DNA of 64,000 bases from Paenibacillus sp. JNUCC32 (GCF_014863545.1 NZ_CP062260.1:992001-1056000); one strand, 5' to 3'; positions 16,061-24,992 are shown, counted from the first letter of the stretch. Translations and numbers: made by a program. Notes: a model not told the origin generated them from the sequence alone.

Positions 16061-16108
16061 AAAGACCGTCCCTAAGAGGCATTGCTGCTTCTTAGGACGG
16101 TCTTTTTT
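16061..16108 (+). terminator. rho-independent terminator of the YjcZ gene
   Basis: AAAGACCGTCC-TAAGA (16061-16077) pairs with TCTTAGGACGGTCTTT (about 16090-16105) with one bulge, followed by T-rich sequence. Confidence 0.8.
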
Positions 16109-16146
16109 ATGAATAACGAGCTTTATTAATTTGTGTCCCCTTCATG

Positions 16147-18120
16147 CTACATCATGATCAATATGGCTTTCCCGTTTACGAAAGATACGATATTGAAATT
16201 GGAGTACCCCCAAGTTTCAATGGTTTTTCCGCCGCCGGAGGTAATGTCTTTGGCAGCCGGGTTCCCCCATGAAAGCTGTACCTGCTCTTTCGTCATGCCG
16301 AGGGAAACCTGCCCGGCTTTGATCTGCTTCCAGACGGAGGCGGACCATTTGTGTTTTTTATAGGGATCGTAAGTTAGTAACGAGGAACGGTCCGCAAACA
16401 GCTGCGTCACTTCCGAAGACCGCATAGGATAACTTTTTATAGTTTTCCCCGTTGCCGATTTGAAGATTACGTTGAATTCGCCCTTGTCGTCAGGCAAAAT
16501 GTCGGTAACGGTCAATTTCGAGAAGCGTTCCAAATCTTCGAATTCGTTCACCCAATACGTTCGGCCGATATACTTAACCAAATTGCCCTGCATCGCTTTT
16601 TTGATCAATCCAGCCGTTTCGCTGGAGACGACGGTCATGGCCGCATCCGCGCCGAGGGAGATTTGCGCTTGCTTCCACTTGGCATCCCAGGTGGTTTTAG
16701 CTCCCAGAGCATCGGATAACACGGAGGCCGGAATGAGCAGCTCGCCCTTGTCGTTCACGGGTGCGGCTTTGAGTCGGATGGTGCTTTCATTCAGCTTGGC
16801 CTGGTTGCTGCCTGCTTTGAACGAAAGCAGGGTCTGGCCGAACTTCGCCTCCACGCTTCCGTTTTTAGCCGAGAAGGTGCCGCCCAGTGCCTGGATGACG
16901 GATTTAGCCGGTACCATGACGTTGCCGTTGACCTGTTTTGCATATTTCAAATTGTTGCGCAGGCTGGACGATACCGTCACCGATTTGGACTGGCCGCCGG
17001 AGGTTACCGTAATCTGCGTTTTGCCAACGCCGGCAGATTTCAGCATCCCATTCTTCTGCATACTCAACAAATACGGCTTCTCGATATCGATGACGGCGTC
17101 TTTAACCGGTACCTTGATTTTCGCCCCGTTCGTATAGGTTTCCTGGATGCTCACTTCCAGCGATTCTCCTACATAAGGCGTCGCATCGGATATGGCAACG
17201 GACAAATTCTTGACTACCGGTACATCGATGTTCTTATTCTGTCCCTCCTTATGATGTACCCAGCTCCCATCACTCCGCTGCGCATAAAAGCCTTCCGACA
17301 AATCCTTTGCATCCCCATAGATGGATGTTTTTACGATCCCGCTAAGTCCGGTAATCTGCTCTTTGAGTTTCCAGCGGTCTTTATACTCGCCGGTAGTCCA
17401 TACGCTTCCGTCCTGGAGCGTTACAATGAGAAGATCCGTCGGCTCACTCGATGCATAGACGATATGAGCTGCATTCTGGGCCACGGTAACCGGTATGATC
17501 CGCCCGTTATCGTCGAAGTTGGACGTTTCGTACACGACAACGTCGCCGTTGTCATGCAGCAGGGCAACGCGTCCGCTGTGTACCGTCATGGATTTGACGG
17601 CTGCCGGGTTTTCCAGGATCCCGAGCTTTTTGAACTGCCCCTTTTTGTAGTTATCCTGGAGCAGCAGCTCTCCATTGGAGGATAATGCAGCGAATTCCTG
17701 ATCCGCATTGGCGATCAGCGATATGCCGCTGAGGTTCTTCGCTTTTTCATCGCCGGCCCATACGGTACCGTCCGACTTCAGCCAGTAGGAACCGGCTATC
17801 TGCTTCACGCCGCTTGTTCCCGGAACGACCTGGGGCCCCTTGCCGATGTCCCACTCTACTAAGCGGCCCTCCTGCGTCATGCCGATGCCGCCGTATTCAT
17901 AACCGCTGATGGCTGCGACGTTACCTGGTGTTCGAATGGCGTGGCGCCCGTCAATCAGGGACCACATGGAGCCGTCGCTCATCAGATAGGTGTTTCTTCC
18001 GGCAATGTCTTGGATCCGGAGCTCGGCCCCGTCGGCAGAAGCGATGTCTTGCGTCGTCCCCGCAAAACCAAGCCCTGCCAGCATGCTGAACAACAGGAGA
18101 ACATACAACGTTCTTTTCAC
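16147..18120 (-). CDS. secreted protein with RCC1-like region, Ig-like and copper amine oxidase N-terminal-like domains
   Basis: 657 residues, GTG start, signal peptide MKRTLYVLLLFSMLAGLGFAGTTQ with likely cleavage near residue 21. Residues about 30-290 hold repeated ...SDGSMW/SDGTVW/DGSVWTTG elements, like RCC1/beta-propeller blades. Residues about 305-390 resemble a bacterial Ig-like (Big2) domain. Residues about 390-490 (...VNGNVMVPAKSVIQALGGTFSAKNGSVEAKFG...LLIPASVLSDALG) match the copper amine oxidase N-terminal domain common in Paenibacillus wall proteins. The C-terminus (...AGQVSLGMTKEQVQLSWGNP...) resembles a SmpA/OmlA-like turn. Probably extracellular, of unknown substrate. Confidence 0.8.
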   Translation of the reverse strand: MKRTLYVLLLFSMLAGLGFAGTTQDIASADGAELRIQDIAGRNTYLMSDGSMWSLIDGRHAIRTPGNVAAISGYEYGGIGMTQEGRLVEWDIGKGPQVVPGTSGVKQIAGSYWLKSDGTVWAGDEKAKNLSGISLIANADQEFAALSSNGELLLQDNYKKGQFKKLGILENPAAVKSMTVHSGRVALLHDNGDVVVYETSNFDDNGRIIPVTVAQNAAHIVYASSEPTDLLIVTLQDGSVWTTGEYKDRWKLKEQITGLSGIVKTSIYGDAKDLSEGFYAQRSDGSWVHHKEGQNKNIDVPVVKNLSVAISDATPYVGESLEVSIQETYTNGAKIKVPVKDAVIDIEKPYLLSMQKNGMLKSAGVGKTQITVTSGGQSKSVTVSSSLRNNLKYAKQVNGNVMVPAKSVIQALGGTFSAKNGSVEAKFGQTLLSFKAGSNQAKLNESTIRLKAAPVNDKGELLIPASVLSDALGAKTTWDAKWKQAQISLGADAAMTVVSSETAGLIKKAMQGNLVKYIGRTYWVNEFEDLERFSKLTVTDILPDDKGEFNVIFKSATGKTIKSYPMRSSEVTQLFADRSSLLTYDPYKKHKWSASVWKQIKAGQVSLGMTKEQVQLSWGNPAAKDITSGGGKTIETWGYSNFNIVSFVNGKAILIMM

Positions 18121-18137
18121 TTACATGACCTCTCTTT

Positions 18138-18167
18138 ACTGTACAAATAGGAATATTTTTCAAACAA
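18138..18167 (-). promoter_or_regulatory. candidate promoter of the 657-residue secreted protein
   Basis: Minus strand TTGTTT (18162-18167), an 18-bp spacer and TACAGT (18138-18143), just ahead of the GAGAGG ribosome binding site. Moderate match. Confidence 0.35.
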
Positions 18168-18235
18168 CCTCATTGTTTTCGACAAAATAGGCGTTATTCC
18201 TGCAAGATTTAGGGGAGCGTTGATTAAAAAGGAAC

Positions 18236-18266
18236 AAAAAAACGCCCACCGATATCCGGGGCGTCT
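18236..18266 (-). terminator. minus-strand terminator
   Basis: On the minus strand ACGCCCC, a 9-10 nt loop and GGGCGT are followed by a run of seven T. It lies beyond the 56-residue gene at 18363-18533. Confidence 0.65.
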
Positions 18267-18362
18267 TGTCCGGTTGAATTCGCGATAGTTCGATGAACTG
18301 TCTCGACCTAATGGAGTTTAGTTAAGGGACTACCGAGGGGAATATAGGTGGCAGAAACTTGA

Positions 18363-18533
18363 TTAAGTAAGATCAGTTCCCTTCAACAGCAATAGAGCCG
18401 CATATAAATCATTCTTCAACGTTTCGATTTTGGCGAGTTTCCTGAACGTAAGAACCGAGATTAAAACGATCAAGGCATATTTCATTTTCGTTCGTTCTAC
18501 TCCTGTATCTTCATGGCTAACAAAAAAATTCAT
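18363..18533 (-). CDS. small 56-residue protein, unknown
   Basis: Reading the minus strand from the ATG at 18533 gives MNFFVSHEDTGVERTK, a hydrophobic helix (KYALIVLISVLTF), then ...RKLAKIETLKNDLYAALLLLKGTDLT. GGGGAGG lies 9-10 nt before the ATG. One probable TM segment with a short charged N-terminus. No family recognised. It is downstream of the 70-residue gene and may share its transcript. Confidence 0.5.
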   Translation of the reverse strand: MNFFVSHEDTGVERTKMKYALIVLISVLTFRKLAKIETLKNDLYAALLLLKGTDLT

Positions 18534-18618
18534 GAATCAGAACCTCCCCTAGAGACAGATGCTTCTGTGCCTTTACTCGTCCGCGGCGGAGAGTGCAGTA
18601 AATGTTCACAATGTCAAC

Positions 18619-18831
18619 TTAGCGGAACAAATACACAATACCGGCGACCGCAAGAAATACAAAACCCGCTAGTAAGAACCACATGGATACTTTCTCCCTG
18701 GATGCGCGGTCGTCATGGGGTTCAGTAAAGAAGTAGTCTCTTTGTTGGTAATCCGTAGTAATAAACGCTCCGGATAGAAGCCCTGCAATCGCCAGGCAAG
18801 CCAATCCTGCATATAAAAACAGGTTCATCAC
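18619..18831 (-). CDS. small two-TM protein, DUF5316-like
   Basis: 70 residues: two hydrophobic helices (about 3-24 and 49-69) joined by a charged loop ...TTDYQQRDYFFTEPHDDRASREK. The layout and the loop resemble DUF5316 membrane proteins of Bacillota; the match is from memory of the pattern, so moderate. Start ATG at 18831 or the adjacent one at 18828; GGGGGG lies 8 nt upstream. Confidence 0.6.
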   Translation of the reverse strand: MMNLFLYAGLACLAIAGLLSGAFITTDYQQRDYFFTEPHDDRASREKVSMWFLLAGFVFLAVAGIVYLFR

Positions 18832-18975
18832 GTGTTCCCCCCACCATGCCCTTTATTGTTAGAACGTTCGCTGAGAGGGATTGGTTATGCTTTTTACACA
18901 GGTAAGTGCATCGTCTGATTGGAAGGAACAGATTGACATGACACAATGCCACTCAACTTGGTTGGCGGCTGAACA

Positions 18976-19137
18976 TAAAAAAAGAACAAAAGCCCCGTAA
19001 CAGAATGTTGATATTACAGGGCTTTTGTTCGGGAGCCACCGAAGTGACTCCCTCATGGGAGAGGAGAAACCGGACGAAGAGCTTATGGGGAAACGTAAGT
19101 CTTCTCCGCGGTTGTCTACGACATTCATTGATGTCGA
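18976..19137 (-). ncRNA. candidate structured small RNA, possible csfG
   Basis: The 450-bp gap before rsmD has no convincing gene but carries a complete minus-strand RNA unit. It ends with a strong terminator (GAACAAAAGCCC at 19019-19030 pairing with 18984-18995, then seven T). It contains a GGGAGTCAC-TTCG-GTGGCTCCC hairpin and a pyrimidine-rich TTTCTCCTCTCCC stretch. A possible sigma-G-like promoter lies upstream: GGTATA (19168-19173), a 17-bp spacer and CATCCTT (19144-19150). In B. subtilis the forespore RNA CsfG lies between ylbG and ylbH (rsmD), which matches this location. The identity is inference. Confidence 0.5.
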
Positions 19138-19304
19138 TATTTCAAGGATGCCCGGCTGGTGCAGAAATATACCTTGCTCTGAAAAAAAGTTGGGAGCTGT
19201 TACGTTTCATTTTTCATATATGGGATGATTGTGTTACGATAATCACTGTCCATGGCGTTGTCTGGGCATCTAATTTATAGATAATGAAACGGGTGAATGA
19301 AGCA

Positions 19305-19910
19305 GTGAGAGTAGTATCCGGAAGTGCAAAAGGCCGGCCGCTCAAAAGCGTGCCGGGTACAAGCACCCGTCCGACGACGGATAAAGTGAAAGAATCCATA
19401 TTCAGTATGATCGGCCCTTACTTTGAGGGAGGAATCGCGCTTGACCTGTTCGCAGGCACGGGAGGCCTTGGCATTGAGGCGTTAAGCCGGGGGATGGATC
19501 GTGCTGTTTTTGTTGATGTGGAACCGAAAAGCATTAGCACGATCAAGGATAATTTGAAAGCGGCCCGGCTTGAGGAAAGCGCAGAGGTATATCGCAACGA
19601 TGCGGCACGGGCGCTTAAAGCGCTTGAAAAGCGAGGCTATGGCTTCGATCTGGTCTTCTTGGACCCGCCGTACAGGTTCAAGAACGGCGATGAACTGATG
19701 CTGGATATGGCCGAGCGAGGGCTGCTGCAGGATTCAGCCTTGGTGGTATTGGAATACGAATCAAGTTACAATTATGCTGAGGAAATTGGCGATTTTCATT
19801 GTATCCGAACCGCGAAATACGGCGAAACCGCTATATCGATATACCGTTATGACACAGCGCAAGATCAAGCGACGGAGCTTGATGAGGAGGAATTACACGA
19901 TGACAAATGA
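19305..19910 (+). CDS. rsmD: 16S rRNA (guanine966-N2)-methyltransferase RsmD
   Basis: About 201 residues from the GTG at 19305. That start gives the family opening MRVVSGSAKGRPLKSVPG; an in-frame ATG at 19284 would add seven residues without a site. SAM-binding LDLFAGTGGLGIEALSRG and the catalytic VFLDPPYRF motif are present. It methylates the small-subunit rRNA in the cytoplasm (YlbH in B. subtilis). Its last 11 bp overlap coaD, as expected for a coupled pair. The C-terminus carries a short acidic tail. Confidence 0.93.
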   Translation: MRVVSGSAKGRPLKSVPGTSTRPTTDKVKESIFSMIGPYFEGGIALDLFAGTGGLGIEALSRGMDRAVFVDVEPKSISTIKDNLKAARLEESAEVYRNDAARALKALEKRGYGFDLVFLDPPYRFKNGDELMLDMAERGLLQDSALVVLEYESSYNYAEEIGDFHCIRTAKYGETAISIYRYDTAQDQATELDEEELHDDK

Positions 19911-20415
19911 GAATACCAGTACATACCGCGTTGCCGTATACCCGGGAAGTTTTGATCCGGTCACCATGGGACACATGGACATCATCACACGTGCTTCGAA
20001 GCAGTTTGATCTGCTGATCGTGGCCGTTCTCAATAATTTAAGCAAGAACCCGCTCTTCACGGTGGACGAGCGTAAGGACCTTCTGAGACAGGCGACCGCG
20101 CATCTGCCGAATGTGGAAATCGACAGCTTCCGCGACCTTTTGGCGAACTATATCCGTCAGAAGAACGCCCAGGTCATCGTACGCGGGATCCGGACCGTGA
20201 CCGACTTTGAATATGAGCTTCAGCTGGCATCCACCAACCATAAGCTGAATCCGGATGCGGAGACCATCTTTATGATGACGCATCCGAAATATTCGTTCTT
20301 GAGTTCCAGTCTTGTGAAGGAAATCGCGCATTTTAACGGCGACACTACAGATTTGGTCAGCCCCGAGGTCGATGCGGCGTTGCGCCGCAAATTCAGCGGG
20401 GATCACGCCCGATAA
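19900..20415 (+). CDS. coaD: pantetheine-phosphate adenylyltransferase
   Basis: 171 residues. It adenylates 4'-phosphopantetheine in CoA synthesis. Motifs: YPGSFDPVTMGHMDII (nucleotidyltransferase HxGH-type block), VRGIRTVTDFEYELQ and YSFLSSSLVKEIA. The ATG at 19900 with AGGAGG 9 nt upstream is right; longer in-frame starts lie inside rsmD. Its 3' end overlaps the convergent ylbJ by 23 bp. Gene order matches ylbH-ylbI of Bacillus. Confidence 0.95.
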   Translation: MTNENTSTYRVAVYPGSFDPVTMGHMDIITRASKQFDLLIVAVLNNLSKNPLFTVDERKDLLRQATAHLPNVEIDSFRDLLANYIRQKNAQVIVRGIRTVTDFEYELQLASTNHKLNPDAETIFMMTHPKYSFLSSSLVKEIAHFNGDTTDLVSPEVDAALRRKFSGDHAR

Positions 20416-21622
20416 AACGGGAGCACAGCCAGAAAGCCGCTATTAATAACAAGCAGATCATGCCTTGAACCTGCAGGAAAGAAGGCAGTCCGCTCCAAAA
20501 ATTGAAGAATTGTTCCGTATCGGCATGATCGATCGGTTCCGTTCGGAATGCCGGCACGATGCCAGCGGAAAGGGTGCTGACCGGTTTCCATATGGCCAAT
20601 GTAATGACAAAGGCGAGTATCGAATGCAGGAATCGCTTTGCCATAAAGTAACGCCAGGAGAGACCGGCTTCCCGCATCAGCGACAGGCTTTGCAGATGGG
20701 CGCTGATTCCGCTCCATGCCAGTGCGGCGGACAGGACTGCCAGCTGCAGAGCCCCTGCTTGAAACACCGAGGAGCTGATCGATTGGGCGGCCAGATGGGC
20801 TTCCAATATCCCTGGCACAAGATAGGATGGAAGCTGGGGCAGCAGCTGGCCGGTCAATACTCTAGTAAGAACGGCGAAGAACAAGATAAAGCCGCCCGTC
20901 ATCATTAAGGTCTGCACCGAACGGGTAACGGATTCGCCAAGGAGTTTGCCGAAGCTTCGCCCATCCCGTCGATGGGCGTCCAGCGCGGCGGAGGCTGCCC
21001 GTCGAAGAATCGGACGCTTCGCCCATTCGTTCATCCGGTCATTATCGACGGGTGCGCCCTGCTTCCCGGCTTCTGCAGAGGGCGATTTGCTGAATAGACT
21101 GAATGTCCATGCGGCCAGCAGGCCGGATATCCAGTGGACGATCAGCAGCAGATAACCGGCTTCCGGTTTATGCAGCAGGCCGGTTCCGATGACAACGAGG
21201 ATGGTCATCGGATTGCAAAAATGGGCCAAAGCGGCAAGCCTGCCGGCGTCAACGGCACGGAGCTCGCCTTGTTTGTGCATGCCGGCCGCGGCCTGAGCGC
21301 CTGCCGGGAACCCGGCTGTCATTCCTGTTATAAGAACCCAGCCGCCAGTACCGGGGAGTTTGAATATTTTTTTCATCATAGGGTCCAGCAGTACGCCAAC
21401 CCCGTGGGCCCAGCCGTAAGCGATGAGTATTTCCACCAGCACGAGAAAAGGCAGCAAAGATGGAAATACGATATTCCACCACAGCTTGAGTGCTTGCAGG
21501 GTGGCTTGGAAGGCGGGTTCGGGCGCGCTGACGACGGCCAGTACAAGCAGGAACGCGGCGGCACCGAGAAGAATGGTGTTCCACAGTCCGTTGGATGACT
21601 TGACGGCGTTGTCTTTATTCAT
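20393..21622 (-). CDS. ylbJ: sporulation integral membrane protein YlbJ
   Basis: 409 residues with eight or more TM segments and nucleoside-recognition (Gate) domain features such as ...WWNIVFPSLLPFLVLVEILIAYG and ...GMTAGFPAGAQAAAGMHKQGEL. The family is required for spore maturation in Bacillus, and position between coaD and ylbL confirms it. It is inverted relative to its neighbours, converging on coaD. AAAGGAGATTCCTT precedes the ATG. Confidence 0.92.
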   Translation of the reverse strand: MNKDNAVKSSNGLWNTILLGAAAFLLVLAVVSAPEPAFQATLQALKLWWNIVFPSLLPFLVLVEILIAYGWAHGVGVLLDPMMKKIFKLPGTGGWVLITGMTAGFPAGAQAAAGMHKQGELRAVDAGRLAALAHFCNPMTILVVIGTGLLHKPEAGYLLLIVHWISGLLAAWTFSLFSKSPSAEAGKQGAPVDNDRMNEWAKRPILRRAASAALDAHRRDGRSFGKLLGESVTRSVQTLMMTGGFILFFAVLTRVLTGQLLPQLPSYLVPGILEAHLAAQSISSSVFQAGALQLAVLSAALAWSGISAHLQSLSLMREAGLSWRYFMAKRFLHSILAFVITLAIWKPVSTLSAGIVPAFRTEPIDHADTEQFFNFWSGLPSFLQVQGMICLLLIAAFWLCSRFIGRDPR

Positions 21623-21734
21623 AAGGAATCTCCTTTCGGCGTAAACATGGCTAGTACAACTTTATGCAGAGGAGACAACCGTCAGACCAAACTTGGTGGA
21701 AGGCTGGATATATGAGGCGGAGGGAAGGAAAACC

Positions 21735-22775
21735 ATGAAGAAGTCCGTAAAACCGAATGGCTTAAAAATTGCGCTGTATTTGTTGCTGGTCGGGGTCATG
21801 CTGTACGTTGTCGTTTATATGCCGACCCCTTATCTTGTATACCAGCCCGGGAGTGCCGAAGAGGTTCGTCCCATGATCAATGTCGAGAAGGGCGATCCGG
21901 CGGAAGAGGGTACGTTCATGATGACTACCGTGTCGGCAAGCTATGCCAATATGGCTTTGTTAATGCTGTCCGCGTTTAATCCTAATGCAGAGGTCGTGAA
22001 GAAGGCCGAAAAAATGGGCGATCAGAGCAAGGACGAATATGCGGCCACGCAAGTGTATTATATGAATTCTTCACAGTCTTCCGCGATGGAAGCCGCTTAT
22101 CAGGAGGCCGGAATCGATTACAGCATCGAGCCCGCTTACGTCTTCGTGATGTCGATCTCCGAGAATTCGGCCAATGCCGAGCATTTTCGGCCTGGCGATA
22201 AATTGATCAAGATCGATGGTCAGCCTGCAGAGGATAATGAGAAGATCGCCAGCCTGTTAAGCGGGAAAAGCATCGGAGAAGAGGTTTCCGTGGAGCTTGA
22301 ACGCAAGGGGAAAACCGTGAAGGAACAGGTGAAGCTTGTAAGTATAAAGGATGAGAAGACCGGCGCGGAGCGTCCGGGATTAGGCGTCATGATTGCCACG
22401 ATGCAGAACGTGGAGCCGGCTGATCCCGATCACACCATTCACTTTGCGAATACCAACATCGGAGGACCGTCAGCCGGACTGATCTTCACCCTTGAGATTT
22501 ATAATCAGCTTACCGAAGGGGATTTAAGCAAGGGTTACCGGGTAGCCGGAACGGGTACCATCGATAAATCAGGCGCCGTAGGCCCCATTGGCGGCGTGAA
22601 GCACAAGATCGTGGCTGCCGACCGGAAGGAAGCCGATATCTTTTTTGTGCCTCAAAAAAATTACGATGAGGCCAAAAAGCGCGCGGACCGGATCAAAACG
22701 GATATGAAGCTGATCCCGGTCGATGACCTGCAGGATGCCGTGGATTATTTGGAGGAGCTGCCGCCTAAGGGGTGA
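21735..22775 (+). CDS. ylbL: YlbL/SepM-type membrane-bound PDZ-Lon serine protease
   Basis: 346 residues: an N-terminal TM anchor (about 10-30), a PDZ domain (about 130-215, ...FVMSISENSANAEHFRPGDKLIKIDGQPAED) and a C-terminal Lon protease domain. The catalytic dyad is visible as Ser246 in GGPSAGL and Lys289 in GGVKHK; the 43-residue spacing is the same as in Lon. It faces outside the membrane; relatives cleave pheromones or stress-related proteins. The ATG at 21735 follows GGAGGGAAGG. Its last 11 bp overlap the convergent ylbM. Confidence 0.93.
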   Translation: MKKSVKPNGLKIALYLLLVGVMLYVVVYMPTPYLVYQPGSAEEVRPMINVEKGDPAEEGTFMMTTVSASYANMALLMLSAFNPNAEVVKKAEKMGDQSKDEYAATQVYYMNSSQSSAMEAAYQEAGIDYSIEPAYVFVMSISENSANAEHFRPGDKLIKIDGQPAEDNEKIASLLSGKSIGEEVSVELERKGKTVKEQVKLVSIKDEKTGAERPGLGVMIATMQNVEPADPDHTIHFANTNIGGPSAGLIFTLEIYNQLTEGDLSKGYRVAGTGTIDKSGAVGPIGGVKHKIVAADRKEADIFFVPQKNYDEAKKRADRIKTDMKLIPVDDLQDAVDYLEELPPKG

Positions 22776-24006
22776 GCGGCGGCAGCAGGTAATCGCTGTA
22801 GTAGTTTCCGATTTGGGGCCTAGGTTGCCCGTTAGCATAGACGGCGGCTGCCGCCAGGTCACGCTCCAGCTGAGGATGCTCCAGCTTAGCCGGCTGATGA
22901 ATGACGGGGAGTGAAGCGCTTCGCTTCATTCGTTTCAGCAGCGAACGCCCCGTCTCGCTGAAGCCGAGGACCCGGATATATCCCGGACCTTTGGCGAGCT
23001 CTTCACGATTCATCGATGCCTTGTCATGATTCAGCATGATGTGCATCAGCATGCGTTGAAGCTTGGTACGCGTATAGCGCTTGGTCTTCAAGGCTTCCAG
23101 AAGGGCGTCAACCGTCGGCTGTTCCAGCTGCGATAGCGAGCGCTGAACACGATGCTCCAAGCCCTCGGTTACTTCGAGGAAGCTTTCAAGCTGAGCGGGT
23201 GTATGCGTGAGCAGAGCTTGGAACAGCGGCTGGCGAAACTGCTCCCAATGGACCGGAGCTAGTCCGCTCTTGATTTCCCGTTCCATGATGTCGTACGTGA
23301 ATTCCGGCATATAGGGTCTGGCCGCTTCCAAGCCTTGTGACAGAATAATGTTCCGGATGGCGGTTGCGCTGGCAATGGATGACGTTCCCGGCAGCGGATC
23401 GTGGTAATGTGCGCTTACTCTTGGAATGGTATAGGGCTTAATGCGGCTGCCGAGGCGCTGGAGTGCGATCAGATAGTGCAGCCCCAGGGAGTTGTTCGGC
23501 TGCGTGAGCAGCTCTTGCAGCTCTGTCGTTGCCGTTGCAGGACCGGATTCACCGAAAAGGACAGCGGCGGCAGCGCCGTAGGCAGATGGGAAGTTCATGC
23601 CTTCCCGGAGGCGCTTTTCGATTTCGGATCGAAGCTCGCCGGTTTCGTTTGCGAGCGAACGGGACAACGGCAGGATTTGCTCCAGCGTCCCGCTTTCGGA
23701 TCCGAAGGAAAGGCAATCCACGACCCCCGTAGCTTCCAGAATGGCTACCGCACCGAACGCGAACCATTCCGCAGGCTGCACGGCATAGGTTACCGGCAGC
23801 TCGAGGCACAGGTCAACGCCCATGGCAAGGGCCATTTCCGCCCGAGCGCGCTTGCTAGCGATGGCAGGTTCGCCTCGCTGGAGAAACGGACCGCTCATCA
23901 CCGCAACGACGGCATCTGCCCCCGATACTTCTTTGGAACTGCGATAATGCAGTACATGACCGTTATGTAAGGGATTATATTCAACGACTATGCCAACCGT
24001 TTTCAT
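22765..24006 (-). CDS. tmcAL: tRNA(Met) cytidine acetate ligase TmcAL (YlbM)
   Basis: 413 residues starting MKTVGIVVEYNPLHNGHVLHY, with the nucleotidyltransferase-type HNGH motif near residue 17. It uses ATP and acetate to make N4-acetylcytidine at the elongator tRNA(Met) wobble base. The ...DLCLELPVTYAVQPAEWFAFGAV region and length fit the family. AAGGAG 8 nt before 24006 sets the start; a 13-residue upstream extension is unlikely. Placed as in B. subtilis, but on the opposite strand to ylbN. Confidence 0.93.
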   Translation of the reverse strand: MKTVGIVVEYNPLHNGHVLHYRSSKEVSGADAVVAVMSGPFLQRGEPAIASKRARAEMALAMGVDLCLELPVTYAVQPAEWFAFGAVAILEATGVVDCLSFGSESGTLEQILPLSRSLANETGELRSEIEKRLREGMNFPSAYGAAAAVLFGESGPATATTELQELLTQPNNSLGLHYLIALQRLGSRIKPYTIPRVSAHYHDPLPGTSSIASATAIRNIILSQGLEAARPYMPEFTYDIMEREIKSGLAPVHWEQFRQPLFQALLTHTPAQLESFLEVTEGLEHRVQRSLSQLEQPTVDALLEALKTKRYTRTKLQRMLMHIMLNHDKASMNREELAKGPGYIRVLGFSETGRSLLKRMKRSASLPVIHQPAKLEHPQLERDLAAAAVYANGQPRPQIGNYYSDYLLPPLTP

Positions 24007-24147
24007 TCGTTTCAACTCCTTGATTAGAATATAACATAATTGCATGACGTTCCTGCAACCATAAGCGCCCCTCCCGGGAGTGTTATAATTCTGGTAGTAT
24101 GAAGAGAAATATCGGGTAACAATATAGAGGTTGTTAGGGTTATCCTG

Positions 24148-24177
24148 TTGACAAAACTCTCTGGGAATCGGTATAAT
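24148..24177 (+). promoter_or_regulatory. strong sigma-A promoter of ylbN-rpmF
   Basis: TTGACA (24148-24153), an 18-bp spacer and TATAAT (24172-24177), both perfect hexamers. It also lies over the longest-frame TTG start of ylbN and so rules that start out. Confidence 0.9.
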
Positions 24178-24204
24178 AATCTTTGTTTGTTTGGAGTGAT
24201 GGAT

Positions 24205-24717
24205 ATGCTAATTCAATTTCGTAAATTGACAACCAGCGATCAACCGTTACAGTTCCATCAAACCGTGGATGTAAGCAATGCCATTAAGGACCGGAAGGAT
24301 ATTGTTGCGGTTAAGCCACTAGACGTGGATTTGAAAGCAACTCCGTCGGTTACCGGTTCGGTGGATGTTCGCGGACGATTAGAAGGCGAGCTGGAGATGA
24401 ATTGCTCCCGCTGCCTGAAGCCGATCAGCGAGCACGTGCACATCCCTTTTCATGAAGTGTTCCAGCCGGTGGAAGATCCTGAATCTGTGGTTCAGGATGA
24501 GGATGACGATACTACATACGTGCAGGGTGAGAGTGTGGATCTCACTCCCTATGTAGAAGAAGCATTTCTGCTCCACCTGCCGCTAGCTCCGGTTTGCAAA
24601 GCCGACTGCAAGGGACTCTGCCCGAATTGCGGCAAGGACCTGAATGAAGGCGCCTGCGACTGCGATACGGAAGTGATCGATCCTAGGCTAGCCGGACTGA
24701 AGGACTTCTTTAAATGA
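24205..24717 (+). CDS. ylbN: YlbN/YceD family protein (DUF177)
   Basis: 170 residues from the ATG at 24205, which has GGAGTGAT upstream and lies downstream of the promoter. DUF177 proteins are linked to 23S rRNA accumulation and are nearly always next to rpmF, as here. Two Cys clusters (NCSRCLKP near residue 60 and CKADCKGLCPNCGKDLNEGACDCD near 130-155) suggest zinc binding. The central acidic loop is ...DPESVVQDEDDDTTY. Confidence 0.9.
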   Translation: MLIQFRKLTTSDQPLQFHQTVDVSNAIKDRKDIVAVKPLDVDLKATPSVTGSVDVRGRLEGELEMNCSRCLKPISEHVHIPFHEVFQPVEDPESVVQDEDDDTTYVQGESVDLTPYVEEAFLLHLPLAPVCKADCKGLCPNCGKDLNEGACDCDTEVIDPRLAGLKDFFK

Positions 24718-24770
24718 TGATGGATATGGCACCCGTGTTCAGCGGGTTGAATTGATAAGGAGGTGGGAAC

Positions 24771-24944
24771 ATGGCAGTACCTCAACGTAGAACGTCCAAA
24801 ACACGTCGTGACAAGCGTCGTACTCATTTTAAGCTGGCTGTGCCAGGCATGGTGAAATGCGAGCAATGTGGTGAATTGAAGCTTGCTCATCGCGTATGTA
24901 AAGTGTGCGGAACGTATAAAGCAAGAGAGATCATCAAACAATAG
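24771..24944 (+). CDS. rpmF: 50S ribosomal protein L32
   Basis: 57 residues, [21 protein letters not shown]..., with the zinc-binding C-x2-C...C-x2-C set (CEQCG and CKVCG) of the Cys-containing L32 form. AAGGAGGTGGGAAC precedes the ATG. Co-transcribed with ylbN. Found below usual ORF length limits. Confidence 0.97.
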   Translation: MAVPQRRTSKTRRDKRRTHFKLAVPGMVKCEQCGELKLAHRVCKVCGTYKAREIIKQ

Positions 24945-24957
24945 TTTCTAAATAAGT

Positions 24958-24992
24958 AGTACTTCATCTTTGGTGAGGTGCTATTTTTTTTG
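24958..24992 (+). terminator. rho-independent terminator after rpmF
   Basis: AGTACTTCA (24958-24966) pairs with TGAGGTGCT (24974-24982) using two G-U pairs, followed by a run of T. Confidence 0.75.

Noticed and set aside
18859..19128. 89-residue minus-strand open frame
   Set aside because: Overlaps the terminator and hairpins of the candidate RNA, has no ribosome binding site and unnatural composition.
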